The notes under the pieces: model-generated | Told to the model about the DNA's origin: nothing | What the model saw: the letters and a program-made list of their open reading frames with translations, nothing else | Databases searched by the model: none | Made by a program: the position numbers and the translations under genes | Assembly: GCA_037178855.1 (NCBI GenBank) | Contig: JASJZC010000004.1 | Coordinates: 3,596,001 to 3,660,000, forward strand | Reading direction: 5' to 3' | Length of the DNA: 64,000 bases | DNA from: Oscheius sp. JU75 | Taxonomy: Eukaryota; Nematoda; Chromadorea; Rhabditida; Rhabditidae | Part shown: positions 12,403-22,392 of the stretch, one piece after another | Numbering within the stretch: the stretch's first letter is position 1 | Layout of the letters: every line of letters starts with the position of its first letter

Positions 12403-15079
12403 ATGACGATGGTAAACAGCTTTCCGGACAAGATGAATTTGTCATTTTCTGGCTGCGGGTTCCTTTGTATATATCACACCGGAGTAGCTGTTGCCATCAA
12501 AGTAAGTTGTTTCTCTCATTCGCAATAAAGTCTAATTCAGGAGTATGCACCTCAGTTGACAGAAAACCGCATTTCCGGTGCTTCCGCGGGTTCCATTGTA
12601 GCAGCTGCCTTGATTTCCGGAGTGTGTATTTCAAAAACAACCAGCACTATTCTACAAGTTGTACGACAGGTCAGTTTTTTTAATCCTTTTCCGTGCAAAA
12701 GGTTGCAAGGACCGCCTGCATTTTGAACCCAGAAACGGCCCAACTGTGCACGTGTTTCTAATCTTTCGAAGCCTTGTTTTCATGTGACTTTCGGAGAAAG
12801 TGGGACGTTGACACGATAGCCATCGGCTTCAAAGAACAAACGTTTATTTTAGGCTAGATCACGAGCAATGGGTCCGCTTCATCCATCATTCGATCTTCTA
12901 GGAATTGTCAGAGAGCAGATACGTTTATCTTTACCAGAAGACGCATATATCAGGTTCGATTTTCGATGATTCTTCAATTTGTGTGTTTCAGATGCAGCGG
13001 GCGACTACAGATCTCACTAACACGATACTCGGATAGTCAGAATGTCGTCGTGACTGACTACGAGTCTAACGAGGAGCTTATTGATGTAAGCGACCCTATT
13101 TTGCAGTTCAAAAGGTCATTTTGCAGGCAATCATCTGCAGTTGTCACATTCCAATCTACTGTGGTTTGGTCCCTCCTCGTTACCGAGGCGTTCAGTATAT
13201 CGACGGAGGATTCACGGACAATCAGCCCGAATACGATGACCACACGGTCACAGTGAGTCCCTTCTCCGGCGAATCCGACATCTGTCCACCCGACTGGGAC
13301 TCCGGAAGCATGTTCGGCTTCCATTTTTCAAGGACCTCCATCCGCTTCACGACGAGAAATCTCTATCGAATGATGTCTACCTTAATGCCTCCATCCACAG
13401 AAGAATGCGCGAAAATATGTATGCAGGGATTCGACGACGCCCTGAGATTCCTAACCAAGAATGGAATGGCTCCCTGCATACGATGTCTCACGGTACAGAC
13501 GATAAACGTGCCGTCACCAGACGGACAAAGAGTCATCCCTGTAGATGACCGACGAGGAATGTCACCCATGAGTCTGGCGCACAGAAGGAAAAGAAGCAGC
13601 AGTGCTCTTCGAAATTCGAGGTTTCTTTATTTTACTTTTCCTAACGTTTGGAACTTTTAGAAGATACGACTCCGAGTGTGAGACGTGCTGTGAAAGCGAT
13701 CTCAGATTCGGTGCAGGCAACACACCGAGTCCAACTTTACCAACTTTAGTACAACAGAGTATGCTCTCATTGATTTCGATTAGTATGACTATTTTCAGCA
13801 TTCGATGAAGCCTTTGCTGCCGAGGACTCTTTCTTCAAATATCTTCTAACGTTCAGGATGTTCCGCTATGCCCGAGTAGCACTCGGAGCTAGCAAACTGC
13901 CTCTAGATATGTTCCTTTACATTTCCAAAAAGTTCGTGTTTTTTATTCGCATTTCAATCTATCTTTTAGTCTCTTAACATCAGTCTCGGCAGTCTCTACT
14001 CCCGCCTGGATCATTGAACGATTCACGAATCTGACAGAATTTGTCAAATCAGAACTGGATGCTCAGAAGAGTCGCTATAGCATGTTTTCGTGCCAACTTG
14101 CCCTGACCGAGCTGGAGAGCAGAAAGAGTCAACATTGGCAGATGGAGGAGAAAAAATTCGACATCGAAATGAGTGAACAGGCTCGACAAGAGATGGAGAC
14201 ACTCAGGAGAAGAGACAAGATGCGACGAAAGGTTGGTATTGCCTATAGTTGCTAATAAACCTGAACAAATCCAGGCTGCACGACACAAACCACAGGAGGA
14301 CGTCGATTGGGCAGCTCTGAATGCTCACGATCCGGACAGCTTCGAGCAGGTCGTAGAATACACAAAAACGCACGACTCGATGTACGCCTTCCATTATCTG
14401 GATGAGAACAACAAAATGCGCAGTGTTGAGCTGTTCAACATCTCGAATCCGGACAAGAAACATTCGTGTCATTCCCAGTGTAGTCATCAGGTTCATTTCC
14501 AACGACCAGTTTCGGTTTGTTAGCATCTCTTTTGAAGAACAAGGGTTATTTTAGATGGTTCTGGAAGAAGAGGAAGTTCCACAGGCGACCATAGTTCCGC
14601 CGGATCCAGATGCGGACAGCGGTATTTCGGGCGTTGAAAATGTCGACAAATCAGCCACAGTCACCGGGTAGGTGCGTTTGTTCATTTTGTAGAAGATCTC
14701 GATTCAGTTTCTCGTAGTTGACCAGCAATTTCAGAAAACGTGACGCATGTTGTTCGCCGGTCCGACATTTTCCCTCTAGTTCTCTCCGAGGAAGTGTCAG
14801 TCGGAACAAACCAACGACTAAGCGACATACCGCTGCTTCTTCCAGTTCCTTCACCAAGTAAGCTCTGGTTAAGTTCCAAAAAAATAAAGTTTCAGAGCTC
14901 GATCCATTCCTCGCGACAGGCAACTCTCTTCCGACTCTGAAATGGATGTTGGCGAGCGACTCTTCATTCCTGACCGTCGAACTCGTCGTCCAAGCAGCGA
15001 TTACGACGGAGAGCCAGAGCCAAGCGACACCGACGATCTCTCAAGCTCTAAGCACAATACGGGTATTTTGCACATGTGA
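12403..15079 (+). CDS. atgl-1: Adipose triglyceride lipase (patatin-like phospholipase, PNPLA2/ATGL family)
   Basis: Triacylglycerol lipase acting on lipid droplets. The patatin domain starts at once: the oxyanion-hole motif [14 protein letters not shown] (about residues 15-28), nucleophile elbow GASAG, GPLHPSF, and the catalytic Asp in DGG. The line [12 protein letters not shown] and the segment around RNLYRM are strongly characteristic of ATGL. Canonical introns join the exons; the one after VVRQ (12670-12851) is unusually long for the window. The C-terminal part continues through a charged region ([15 protein letters not shown]...) to a Ser/Arg-rich tail ending HNTGILHM, longer than the catalytic core needs and possibly a lipid-droplet or regulatory segment. 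The acceptor-like TTTCAG lies 6 nt before the ATG. Catalytic residues are intact. Confidence 0.9.
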
Positions 15080-15661
15080 CTCATTTTCCCACGGTGATAT
15101 TTCTTAGAAGATGTATATATTTATAAATTGTGCTTACTGTTGATAATAAACATGCGATGCTTAGTCTCCCCGGGAAGAGATCGTGAGATGACGCATCTAC
15201 GGAAGCGGTAGACAGGGAAACGCGTGCAGGAGATTAACAGGCTGCGCGTGCCGAACCAAGTAGCGCGAAAGGACAATGTGTAAACCAATCTGACCTTTTT
15301 CCCATACAGGGCAAAATAGATTAATCACAAGATACAGATCTTCATGAATGGAAGCATTCAGCAGAAAGGGGAGAAACTCTCGGCTATCGAACAAAAAGAG
15401 GGATCAGTTTCAGGGGGCTTATTTTGACTTGCATTCTTCAGTTCGATGCCTCCAATCGGTGCCATTCTTCCCCCTTTACTCTGAAAAGCCAAGTGGTTGC
15501 TTGACCTTAGCAACCAGTTCCTTCTCGCCCAGTGACTATTCGAGTCAACCTCAGCCTCGACAAACAGCGCCTCGGGCGGCCAGCCTTTTTCGTGTTGGCT
15601 CAATGCTCGCAGTTGGTCCGACCATATAAAGGAGCTCGCGAGCAGTAGCCATCTCCGAAAA

Positions 15662-17298
15662 ATGACTCTCCCTCTACAACTTTTATTCGTATCTTTTGGA
15701 CTGTTTGTCAGTGTGAATTGTGGAGCGAGCATTCTCGCCAAGGATGTGAGTTCCTTTGATCTTTGTCAATCTCTCCAAGAATGGCAACATTTCCTCGAAG
15801 CACAACCCGTTTACCTGACATTGATAAACGAAAACAACCAAGAACTGGATTGGTTTGCTTCAAAAGATTTGACACTTCAAGTGTTTCCTTTGGTTGTAGT
15901 TGGCCTTAAGAAACTGATTGGGAGCATCAAGTTTGATTTCTTCCAGGTGATTGACCCCAGTTCTCCTTCCTTCGAGACGACTCTGACAGATGCAGACTTT
16001 GCTGCTGCGGATCAGACTGGCCGGGCCGACCTCGTCAGCCTTGGTAAGGACGTTTAGAGCAGAAATAAGGGAGTTTTGAAGGTTTTCGAGTTAAAGACGA
16101 CCCGACAATGGGCAACAAGATGGAAGGTGACATCGCAATAGAGAATATTGGTCAGTTCGTCAAGGACAGTAACCAGCTGGGAAGGAATGCTATTCGACAA
16201 GGATACAGGCTAGTTTATGAAATAGAACAGCCAACAAAATTGATTTACAGAAGGTGGCCGAATGGAGAGATTCCATACACGATGTCTTCGCAGTATGGAG
16301 CCTATGCGAGATCGGTGATTGCCAAAGCTATGAAGGAGTACCATGACAAGACTTGTGTCAAGTTTATTCCGAGAGATCCGAACAGACACAACGACTACGT
16401 CTACATTCATCCCGATGATGGCTGCTACAGTCTCGTGGGAAAGTGAGTCTCAAGCAGGACATCTTTTATGACACTGGGGGACATCTAAAGTAAAGGCAAT
16501 TTCCAGGACTGGCGGCAAACAGCCACTTTCATTGGATAGCGGCTGTATCCAAGTGGGAACAATTGTACATGAGCTGATGCACGCCGTCGGCTTCTTCCAC
16601 GAACAGAGTCGTCAAGACCGCGATCAATTCATTGACATCCAGTGGAGAAATGTCATGAACGGAGCCGACGACCAATTTGAAAAGTATTTCATCTTTTTGA
16701 TATAACGAATTCAGTGGTTCAGATACAATCTGAACGTGATTGACCATCTGAACGAGGCCTACGACTACTCGAGTATCATGCACTATGGTCCTTACGCATT
16801 CAGCGGGTCGGGCAAGAAGACGATCATCCCGCGACAGGGAGGATCCGAAAGAATGGGTCAGAGGATCGCCTTTTCGGACGGAGATCTTCGAAAAATCAGG
16901 AAATTGTACGGGTGTGACGCGAAGATCAATGGGAACTTTATCGAGGAGAAGGTAACTAGTAAACCGAGCTCATACAACAGCTATTCTAACAATCCATTTA
17001 TGGGAAACCGAGGCATCAGAATCTTTGGCTAGTATTCTGTGTCTGTTTTGCTAACTATCATGTCCTCCGATACTTCTCGGGTATTTTGTCCACGTGTTCA
17101 TTGTCTCTAACTCTGTAATAAAAGTTGGTGTTCTTGTCTTGTTGCTTTTCGAAAAATGGGATATTTCAGGAAACGTGTATTGACCAGAATTGGAGATGCC
17201 CCTTTTTTGATCTCTTCGACTATTGTGAGAAATACGACGAGATTAAATACATTGTCTGTCCGATGACTTGCAAGGCGTGCACTCCCAGAAATCTATGA
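15662..17298 (+). CDS. Astacin-family zinc metalloprotease with C-terminal ShKT domain
   Basis: Secreted M12A protease of the nematode NAS group. It has a signal peptide ([20 protein letters not shown]), a short propeptide, a mature start near [10 protein letters not shown], the zinc site [12 protein letters not shown] followed by QSRQDR, and the Met-turn [10 protein letters not shown]. Two 3' ends are possible. If the donor AAG|GTAACT at 16952 is used, the protein continues in frame into 17170-17298, a six-cysteine ShKT module (C-x6-C ... CPMTCKAC). If it is retained, the protein ends [15 protein letters not shown] at 17032. Each end has its own AATAAA (17117 and 17330). Intron 1 (15746-15946) is about 200 nt. 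Substrate unknown; relatives act on cuticle, digestion or moulting. Confidence 0.9.
17117..17122 (+). terminator. Polyadenylation signal for the short astacin isoform
   Basis: AATAAA lies 85 nt after the proximal stop (17032) and inside the intron that precedes the ShKT exon, so it would serve a transcript that retains the intron. Confidence 0.5.
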
Positions 17299-17329
17299 AA
17301 TAGGCGCAACTATTGTACCGGTTATCTAG

Positions 17330-17335
17330 AATAAA
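17330..17335 (+). terminator. Polyadenylation signal for the ShKT astacin isoform
   Basis: AATAAA starts 32 nt after the distal stop codon. It lies 12 nt before the opposing signal of the PIH1D1 gene, so the two convergent transcripts overlap. Confidence 0.6.
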
Positions 17336-17346
17336 AATCTCACTCG

Positions 17347-17352
17347 TTTATT
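17347..17352 (-). terminator. Polyadenylation signal of the PIH1D1 gene
   Basis: TTTATT on + reads AATAAA on -, about 53 nt downstream of the PIH1D1 stop. Confidence 0.55.
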
Positions 17353-17404
17353 TTCACCAGTTTCGAAACTAACAACAAATGTAACAAGATGTACATAACA
17401 AATC

Positions 17405-18398
17405 CTAGCTGAAGACTACGGGAGCTGAAATGACTAACACCTTTTTCTCCGGGATCAGTTTGCTGCGAGCTGCTGTCGATTCGATGTTGAAAGGGATGCA
17501 AAAATCGAAAAGGCTGCGTTGATTGTCGAGTAAGACCAGAATTCTATCCGGAGTTACTTTCAGTTTGAGTCTAAAAAGTTAGTTGAAAAGAACAAATAAG
17601 TCGAACCTTTTTGTACTTTTGATGACTGGCTCGACATCATCTAAATCAAGTTTGATTTCCAGTTTCACACCTCCCAACAGTCGAATAGTAACCTTTTTCG
17701 GCTGTACTGATGAGATCAAAGACTCCTGAACCTGTATTACTGTCGAAAAAACAAAAACCTACTTTTGTAACATCCAGTTTCGGTGTATTATCCTCCTCCT
17801 GGCTTGAAATTTCATGAACCACAGGCACTGGTGGACGTTTGCAAACGGTCATTGGTCCGATTTCGCCTATTTTCCTCCTATTCAGCTTGATCGCATCATT
17901 CGGATTGATCACGACGTCGTGTTTGCTTTCAATAGCCTCTGCCATTATCATGCACAAGAAATGTCGGAAAAAGTTGGCATCTGCGGATGCTAAACGCTTT
18001 TCAAAGAAGGTGCTGTTGACTAGAACGTCAATCTAGACGGGTCTAATGGTATAAGATACTGAAATCTCACCTTTACGGCTGGCAAACCTCCTTTATCATC
18101 AATCATGTCTACTTCTCCCACACATATAGGCACACGATAATTGTAGTCGCCTTTGTCAATTTGTTCTGCTAGTTTTTCGTCGTCGAGATCATCCGTTGGA
18201 GGCGGTAGCTGTGTACAATGACATACATTTATGAATCCTTTCATTTTTTCGGAACGACCAATGTGATGTACCTGTAAGCAAATGAAAAACAGAAGAGAAT
18301 AAACCAACTTCCTTGAATTTCAAAACGTATCCCGGCGTCGGCGTTACAATCCATGTCTCTGGTTTTTCCTCCGCCTTCAGCCGAATGTTTGTCGACAT
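17405..18398 (-). CDS. pih1d1: PIH1 domain-containing protein 1 (R2TP complex subunit)
   Basis: Adaptor of the R2TP/HSP90 co-chaperone complex, which assembles snoRNPs, RNA polymerases and PIKK kinases. The N-terminal PIH domain is clear: TPTPGYVLKFKE, KGFINVCHCTQLPPPTDD, YRVPICVGEV, then a helical part with FFRHFLCMIMAEAIESKHD. The C-terminal part (VTIRLLGGVKLEIKLDL ... VLVISAPVVFS) fits the CS-like PIH1 C-domain that contacts RPAP3-type partners. Start ATG 18398 follows a ...ATATTCAG acceptor, suggesting trans-splicing. Introns are about 35-45 nt. The gene is divergent from the RPRD1 gene and convergent with the astacin. Length (about 270 residues) is near the family norm. Confidence 0.88.
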
Positions 18399-18747
18399 CA
18401 GAAATTTGTACTGAATATATTTTGTAGCAAAAAAAGGAGCAGAGAGAAATGAACAACGCCTTTTCGTCGACTTTTATTTGAAACACAGCCGAAACGCGCA
18501 TCAATTCTAAAACTTTCTTAGACTTCGATTTTGCTAATTTCTTCTGTTTTCCGTTTTGTCATTTCGGAAAATCACAAAACAACTGTTTTTCGAAAGGAAA
18601 ACAAAAACAAAACAGAAACATCCGTTTGACCTGCTCCAGACCGAGCAGTCCTTTAATAGCCTACGAACTTCTCAAATGGCTTCACTCGTTGTTTCTAGTA
18701 ACAAAATCTTTCCGTTTTCCCGTTCATGTTTTCTCAAAACTTTTTAG
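18399..18747. promoter_or_regulatory. Shared divergent upstream region of pih1d1 and the four-gene cluster
   Basis: About 350 bp separate two divergent start codons, so both promoters must lie here or within it. It ends in AACTTTTTAG directly before the ATG of the CID gene. No specific factor site is recognised. Confidence 0.4.
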
Positions 18748-19869
18748 ATGAGTGGATTTTCCGTGGATCACATGAAACACAAGCTGGCGAAGCTAACCTG
18801 TACTCCGGAGTCGATTCAAACGATGTCTTTATGGATTCTTCACCATCAGAAACACCATGTAGATGAGATCATGTCCACTTGGCTCAACGTAAGTTGTGTT
18901 TAGAGTCTCAAACAAGTTTATATTTCTTCAGGCCGTTTGTAAAGAGACGACGCCGGCCAAAATTATTAATCTCATGTATTTGGCCAATGACGCGATTCAG
19001 AACTGTAAGAAGAAATGTCCGGAATTCTCTGCGAAGTTTTTCTCAGTTCTGGAACCAGCTCTCAGGTATCTTTTCCTGTTTTCTCGTGATCATAACTCTT
19101 AGACACTGCTCAAAAATTCCGAGTCGTGAAATTTCTGACAAAAATCGCCGAATCATTGGCATATTCAAGCAGCGAGAAATCTACAAAGCTGATAAAATAA
19201 GCAGGTAATGTAGCTCTTTTTTTTCGACTAAACTAACGTTACTCAGATTAGAAAATGCTCTCGTAGGTAAAAGGATTTCTGTTGAAGAGACATTTACCAA
19301 TAACAAGCCATCTCCCATCAAATACAACTTGGAAAATATCAATGCTGCCTGTGCCAATGTTACGGATTCCCTTAGAAAAATGATTGATCCTCCCAGCGAA
19401 GATGGCGAAACAAGGTTCGCTCGATGGTTAGTTTCGAAGATATCATTGTTTCAGACAAAAACTTCTCAACTGTCCTGACATTGTTGGAAATCCAGACAAA
19501 CTGGTCGCGATTCGAAGCGAGTCCGAAGTCGATGATTACCTCCAGCAGTTGGAAGGATTGGAAGAACCGTCTAAAGAATACTGCAAAAAGCAAGTTTTGC
19601 TCATGTTCTTCTCATAGAAAGACTGCAGACTCACGGCCGAGATGGAACAACGTCGTCATCTTCAAAAACAGCTCGATACTCTGCTGGCAAATGTCCGTGC
19701 CGCCGTTGAATATCAAGAATCCACACTTCGAGAGGTCAAGAAACGCGAGGATGCCGTCAAACACTGCGTAGACCAAATCCAACAAGTTTACGAGTCTCTT
19801 CCGGATCTGGATCAAATGAACACAAGCCAACCTCTTCCCTCGGCGGACATGCTCTTCAATGCTCGTTAA
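18748..19869 (+). CDS. RPRD1-type CID-domain protein (Pol II CTD interactor)
   Basis: Nuclear protein that binds the RNA polymerase II C-terminal domain and recruits CTD phosphatase activity. Residues about 1-130 form the CID (MSLWILHHQKH; MYLANDAIQNCKKKCPEFSAKFF; IIGIFKQREIY). The C-terminal half is the RPRD coiled coil (MEQRRHLQKQLDTLLANVRAA ... YESLPDLDQM), with the family's SLPDL signature near the end. Introns are 37-43 nt. One is best explained as a GC-AG intron (about 19591-19629), because no GT donor there keeps both frame and usual length. It is first of four same-strand genes; DRG1 starts 167 bp after its stop. Orthologs include human RPRD1A/B and nematode CIDS proteins. Confidence 0.87.
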
Positions 19870-20035
19870 TCCTTCTCACTTTGTTACTTCACTCATTTTG
19901 TTTCGGGTTATTCTTGTTGAATGTTCTTACCTCAACTAAGATCTCTAGTCTTGGTATTCTTTTCTTCTACGAAAACAGTTGCAACTGTTCATACCTATGT
20001 TGAATTTGATTGTCGTCTAATCCAAGATCATTCAG

Positions 20036-21341
20036 ATGGGTATCATCGAGAAGATCCAGGAAATAGAGCGCGAGATGGCTCGCACACAGAAGAACAAGGC
20101 CACAGAATACCATCTGGGTCTTCTGAAGGCCAAATTGGCTAAACTTCGTCAGCAACTTTTGGAGCCTGTCGGAGGCAAAGGAGCCGGAAAGGGAGAAGGT
20201 TTCGATGTGATGAAAAGCGGGGATGCTCGTGTGGCAATGGTCGGATTTCCATCCGTTGGGAAGTCCACCCTTTTGTCAACAATGACAAATACTCATTCGG
20301 AGGCCGCCAACTACGAATTCACGACTCTCACGTGCATTCCGGGTAGAATTTCTTTTGGTTTCAGCAAATGAATGGTGTTTGTAGGAGTCATCAACTACAA
20401 TGGAGCTAACATCCAGCTGCTCGACTTGCCCGGAATCATTGAAGGCGCTTCTCAGGGAAAAGGTCGTGGTCGACAGGTCATCTCCGTGGCCAAGACAGCC
20501 GATGTTATTCTGATGATGTTGGATGCGGGAAAATCCGATCAGCAGAGGATGCTTCTCGAGCGAGAACTGGAATCTGTGGGAATTCGACTGAACAAACGTC
20601 CACCCAACATTTATGTCAAAATTAAAAAGGTATGTATTTTTTCTTTTAAATCACAAGGTTTCCAGGTTGGAGGAGTCAAGTTCACACATACTGTGCCATT
20701 GACCCACTGTAACGAGAAGATGATCATGTACATCCTTCACGAGTACAAGATTTTCAATGCGGACGTCGTCTTTAGGGAAGATGCAACGTAAGTTTGTCTC
20801 TCGTTTCGATAGCTTGACACCTTTTCAGGGTTGACGAGTTCATTGATGTGATTGTCGGAAGCCGAGTCTACATCTCCTGTCTCTATGTCTACAATAAGAT
20901 CGATCAAATTTCCATTGAGGAGATCGATCGTTTGGCCAGGTACAAACATTTCCATTCTTTTGTGAACAAGCCGTTCAGACTCCCCCATCATATCGTGATA
21001 TCTTGCGAAATGAATCTTAACATGGACTATTTGCTTGAGAAGATCTGGGAGTATCTTGCGCTGGTGCGAGTTTATACGAAAAAGCCCGGAAACGCCCCCG
21101 ATCTTGGCCCGGAAGACGGCATCATTCTTCGTGCTGGAGCCACCGTCGAACACTGTTGTCATGCTCTCCACAGGACTCTTGCCAGTCAATTCAGGTTTGT
21201 CTTCTTTTTTTTTTACATTTTATTTATTCTCTTTTCAGATACGCCATTGTGTGGGGCACAAGCACGAAGTTCTCGCCACAGAGAGTGGGAATTCAGCATC
21301 ATCTGGATCATGAGGATGTTCTGCAGATAGTAAAAAAGTGA
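20036..21341 (+). CDS. drg1: Developmentally regulated GTP-binding protein 1 (DRG1)
   Basis: OBG-family GTPase that associates with translating ribosomes. The N-terminal [10 protein letters not shown] motif is nearly invariant in DRG1. G-domain motifs: G1 [10 protein letters not shown]3 DLPG in [12 protein letters not shown]4 NKID, plus the HTH insertion and a C-terminal TGS domain ([10 protein letters not shown] ... [14 protein letters not shown]). The first intron (20343-20384) splits GVI and two more are short. G2 reads TTLTCIPG rather than the usual TTLTTVPG. The ATG abuts ...GATCATTCAG, a trans-splice-like acceptor, 167 bp after the previous stop. A partner of the Dfrp1/ZC3H15 type is expected but not in the window. 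Confidence 0.95.
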
Positions 21342-21517
21342 GACTAGCCGGTTTTTCCAAACATCACTGGGGTACTGTTGATTCTTCTCGTTTGTTTTTA
21401 TTAAAGATTTTAAGAAATTCGTTTTACTCTGTATTATTGGTGTTCCTCCATTGCATACCTGAATCATGTTCTCTTGTGTTTACTCTTGTTACAGTTGTTT
21501 ACTCTTCTTACAGACTT

Positions 21518-21532
21518 ATGATGAAGGAATGA
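21518..21532 (+). promoter_or_regulatory. Four-codon upstream ORF overlapping the TM2D2 start
   Basis: Just after the acceptor-like TTCTTACAG (ending 21513), ATGATGAAGGAATGA forms an upstream ORF whose stop overlaps the TM2D2 ATG (21529) as ATGA. This could reduce or couple TM2D2 translation by reinitiation. Confidence 0.4.
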
Positions 21533-22237
21533 CGGGCATTTCATGGGCCCTCCTCTTGCTATTTTTAACATTTTCGTCCGCCGAACAGCCTCCAAATGAC
21601 GCTATCCCGGTACGTTTTTTCGAAAGCTACTCATTCGAACCTCTTTCTAGCCGATTCCGTGTGAAGAGGCAGTGGACAACGATCCGACCAATCCCTACAG
21701 TCCTCTCGTACCGTGTTCATACCTGCCCGACGAATTCATAGTTTGTCAGCAACTTGAGCTATTGGGGCCTGGTCAAAACAGCAGTGAGGTTTGTTTATTT
21801 GAAGCTTCTATACCCACTATCGATTTCTTTGAACAAATAGAGATTCAAGGTTGGTTTGTGTTCTCGCTTCGGTGGTCAACGGTACGAAGATGTCTCTTGG
21901 ACAAATACTTCTTGTTCGGTGATCAACTGCTCAATCGAGTGTAAAGGTCCGCGGGAGTTTCTACGTGAGGTTCCTTGCATCAAGTACGTGTTGTTTACAT
22001 GAAAACAAACAAGCTTTTTCCAGATACACTGGCCATTATTTCCTCTCGACCCTGCTCTACTCGGTTCTTCTCGGATTTGTGGCTGTCGATCGTTTCTGTC
22101 TCGGGTATTCGGCCATCGCCGTCGGGAAGTTGATGACTCTTGGTGGACTTGGCGTTTGGTGGATCATTGACATTTTCCTTCTTGTTACCGGTAATCTGAC
22201 CCCAGCAGACGACTCCAACTGGGAACCTTACTACTAA
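21529..22237 (+). CDS. tm2d2: TM2 domain-containing protein 2 (TM2D2/amaretto family)
   Basis: Two-pass membrane protein linked, with its TM2D1 and TM2D3 relatives, to Notch signalling and phagocytosis. It has a signal peptide (about residues 1-20), a cysteine-rich lumenal region ([37 protein letters not shown]), then [20 protein letters not shown], the DRFCLGY turn of the TM2 domain and a second span [17 protein letters not shown]. Exons: 21529-21609, 21651-21788, 21841-21983, 22024-22237. Its order and spacing match human TM2D2. It lies 187 bp after drg1 and 155 bp before the AP-2 mu gene on the same strand. Confidence 0.93.
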
Positions 22238-22372
22238 TCTTTTTTTTTATTTTCGATACACTGTACATAAAGTTTTTTTTACATTTTGTTCCATTGGATA
22301 TCCGGTCATTTCCGTTGAATCTCTTCTATTTGTGTCTATGTATCCAGTCAATACTTTTTCAGTTTGTATATT

Positions 22373-22390
22373 ATGCTGCATAGTTTGTAA
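22373..22390 (+). promoter_or_regulatory. Short upstream ORF before the AP-2 mu gene
   Basis: Between an acceptor-like ATACTTTTTCAG (ending 22362) and the AP-2 mu ATG (22393), ATG CTG CAT AGT TTG TAA forms a five-codon ORF ending 2 nt before the main start. Confidence 0.35.
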
Positions 22391-22392
22391 AA

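Noticed and set aside
15746..15946. Open frame continuing through astacin intron 1
   Set aside because: A canonical donor and TTCCAG acceptor bracket it, and splicing joins the signal peptide to the propeptide in frame; the readthrough frame stops before the protease domain.
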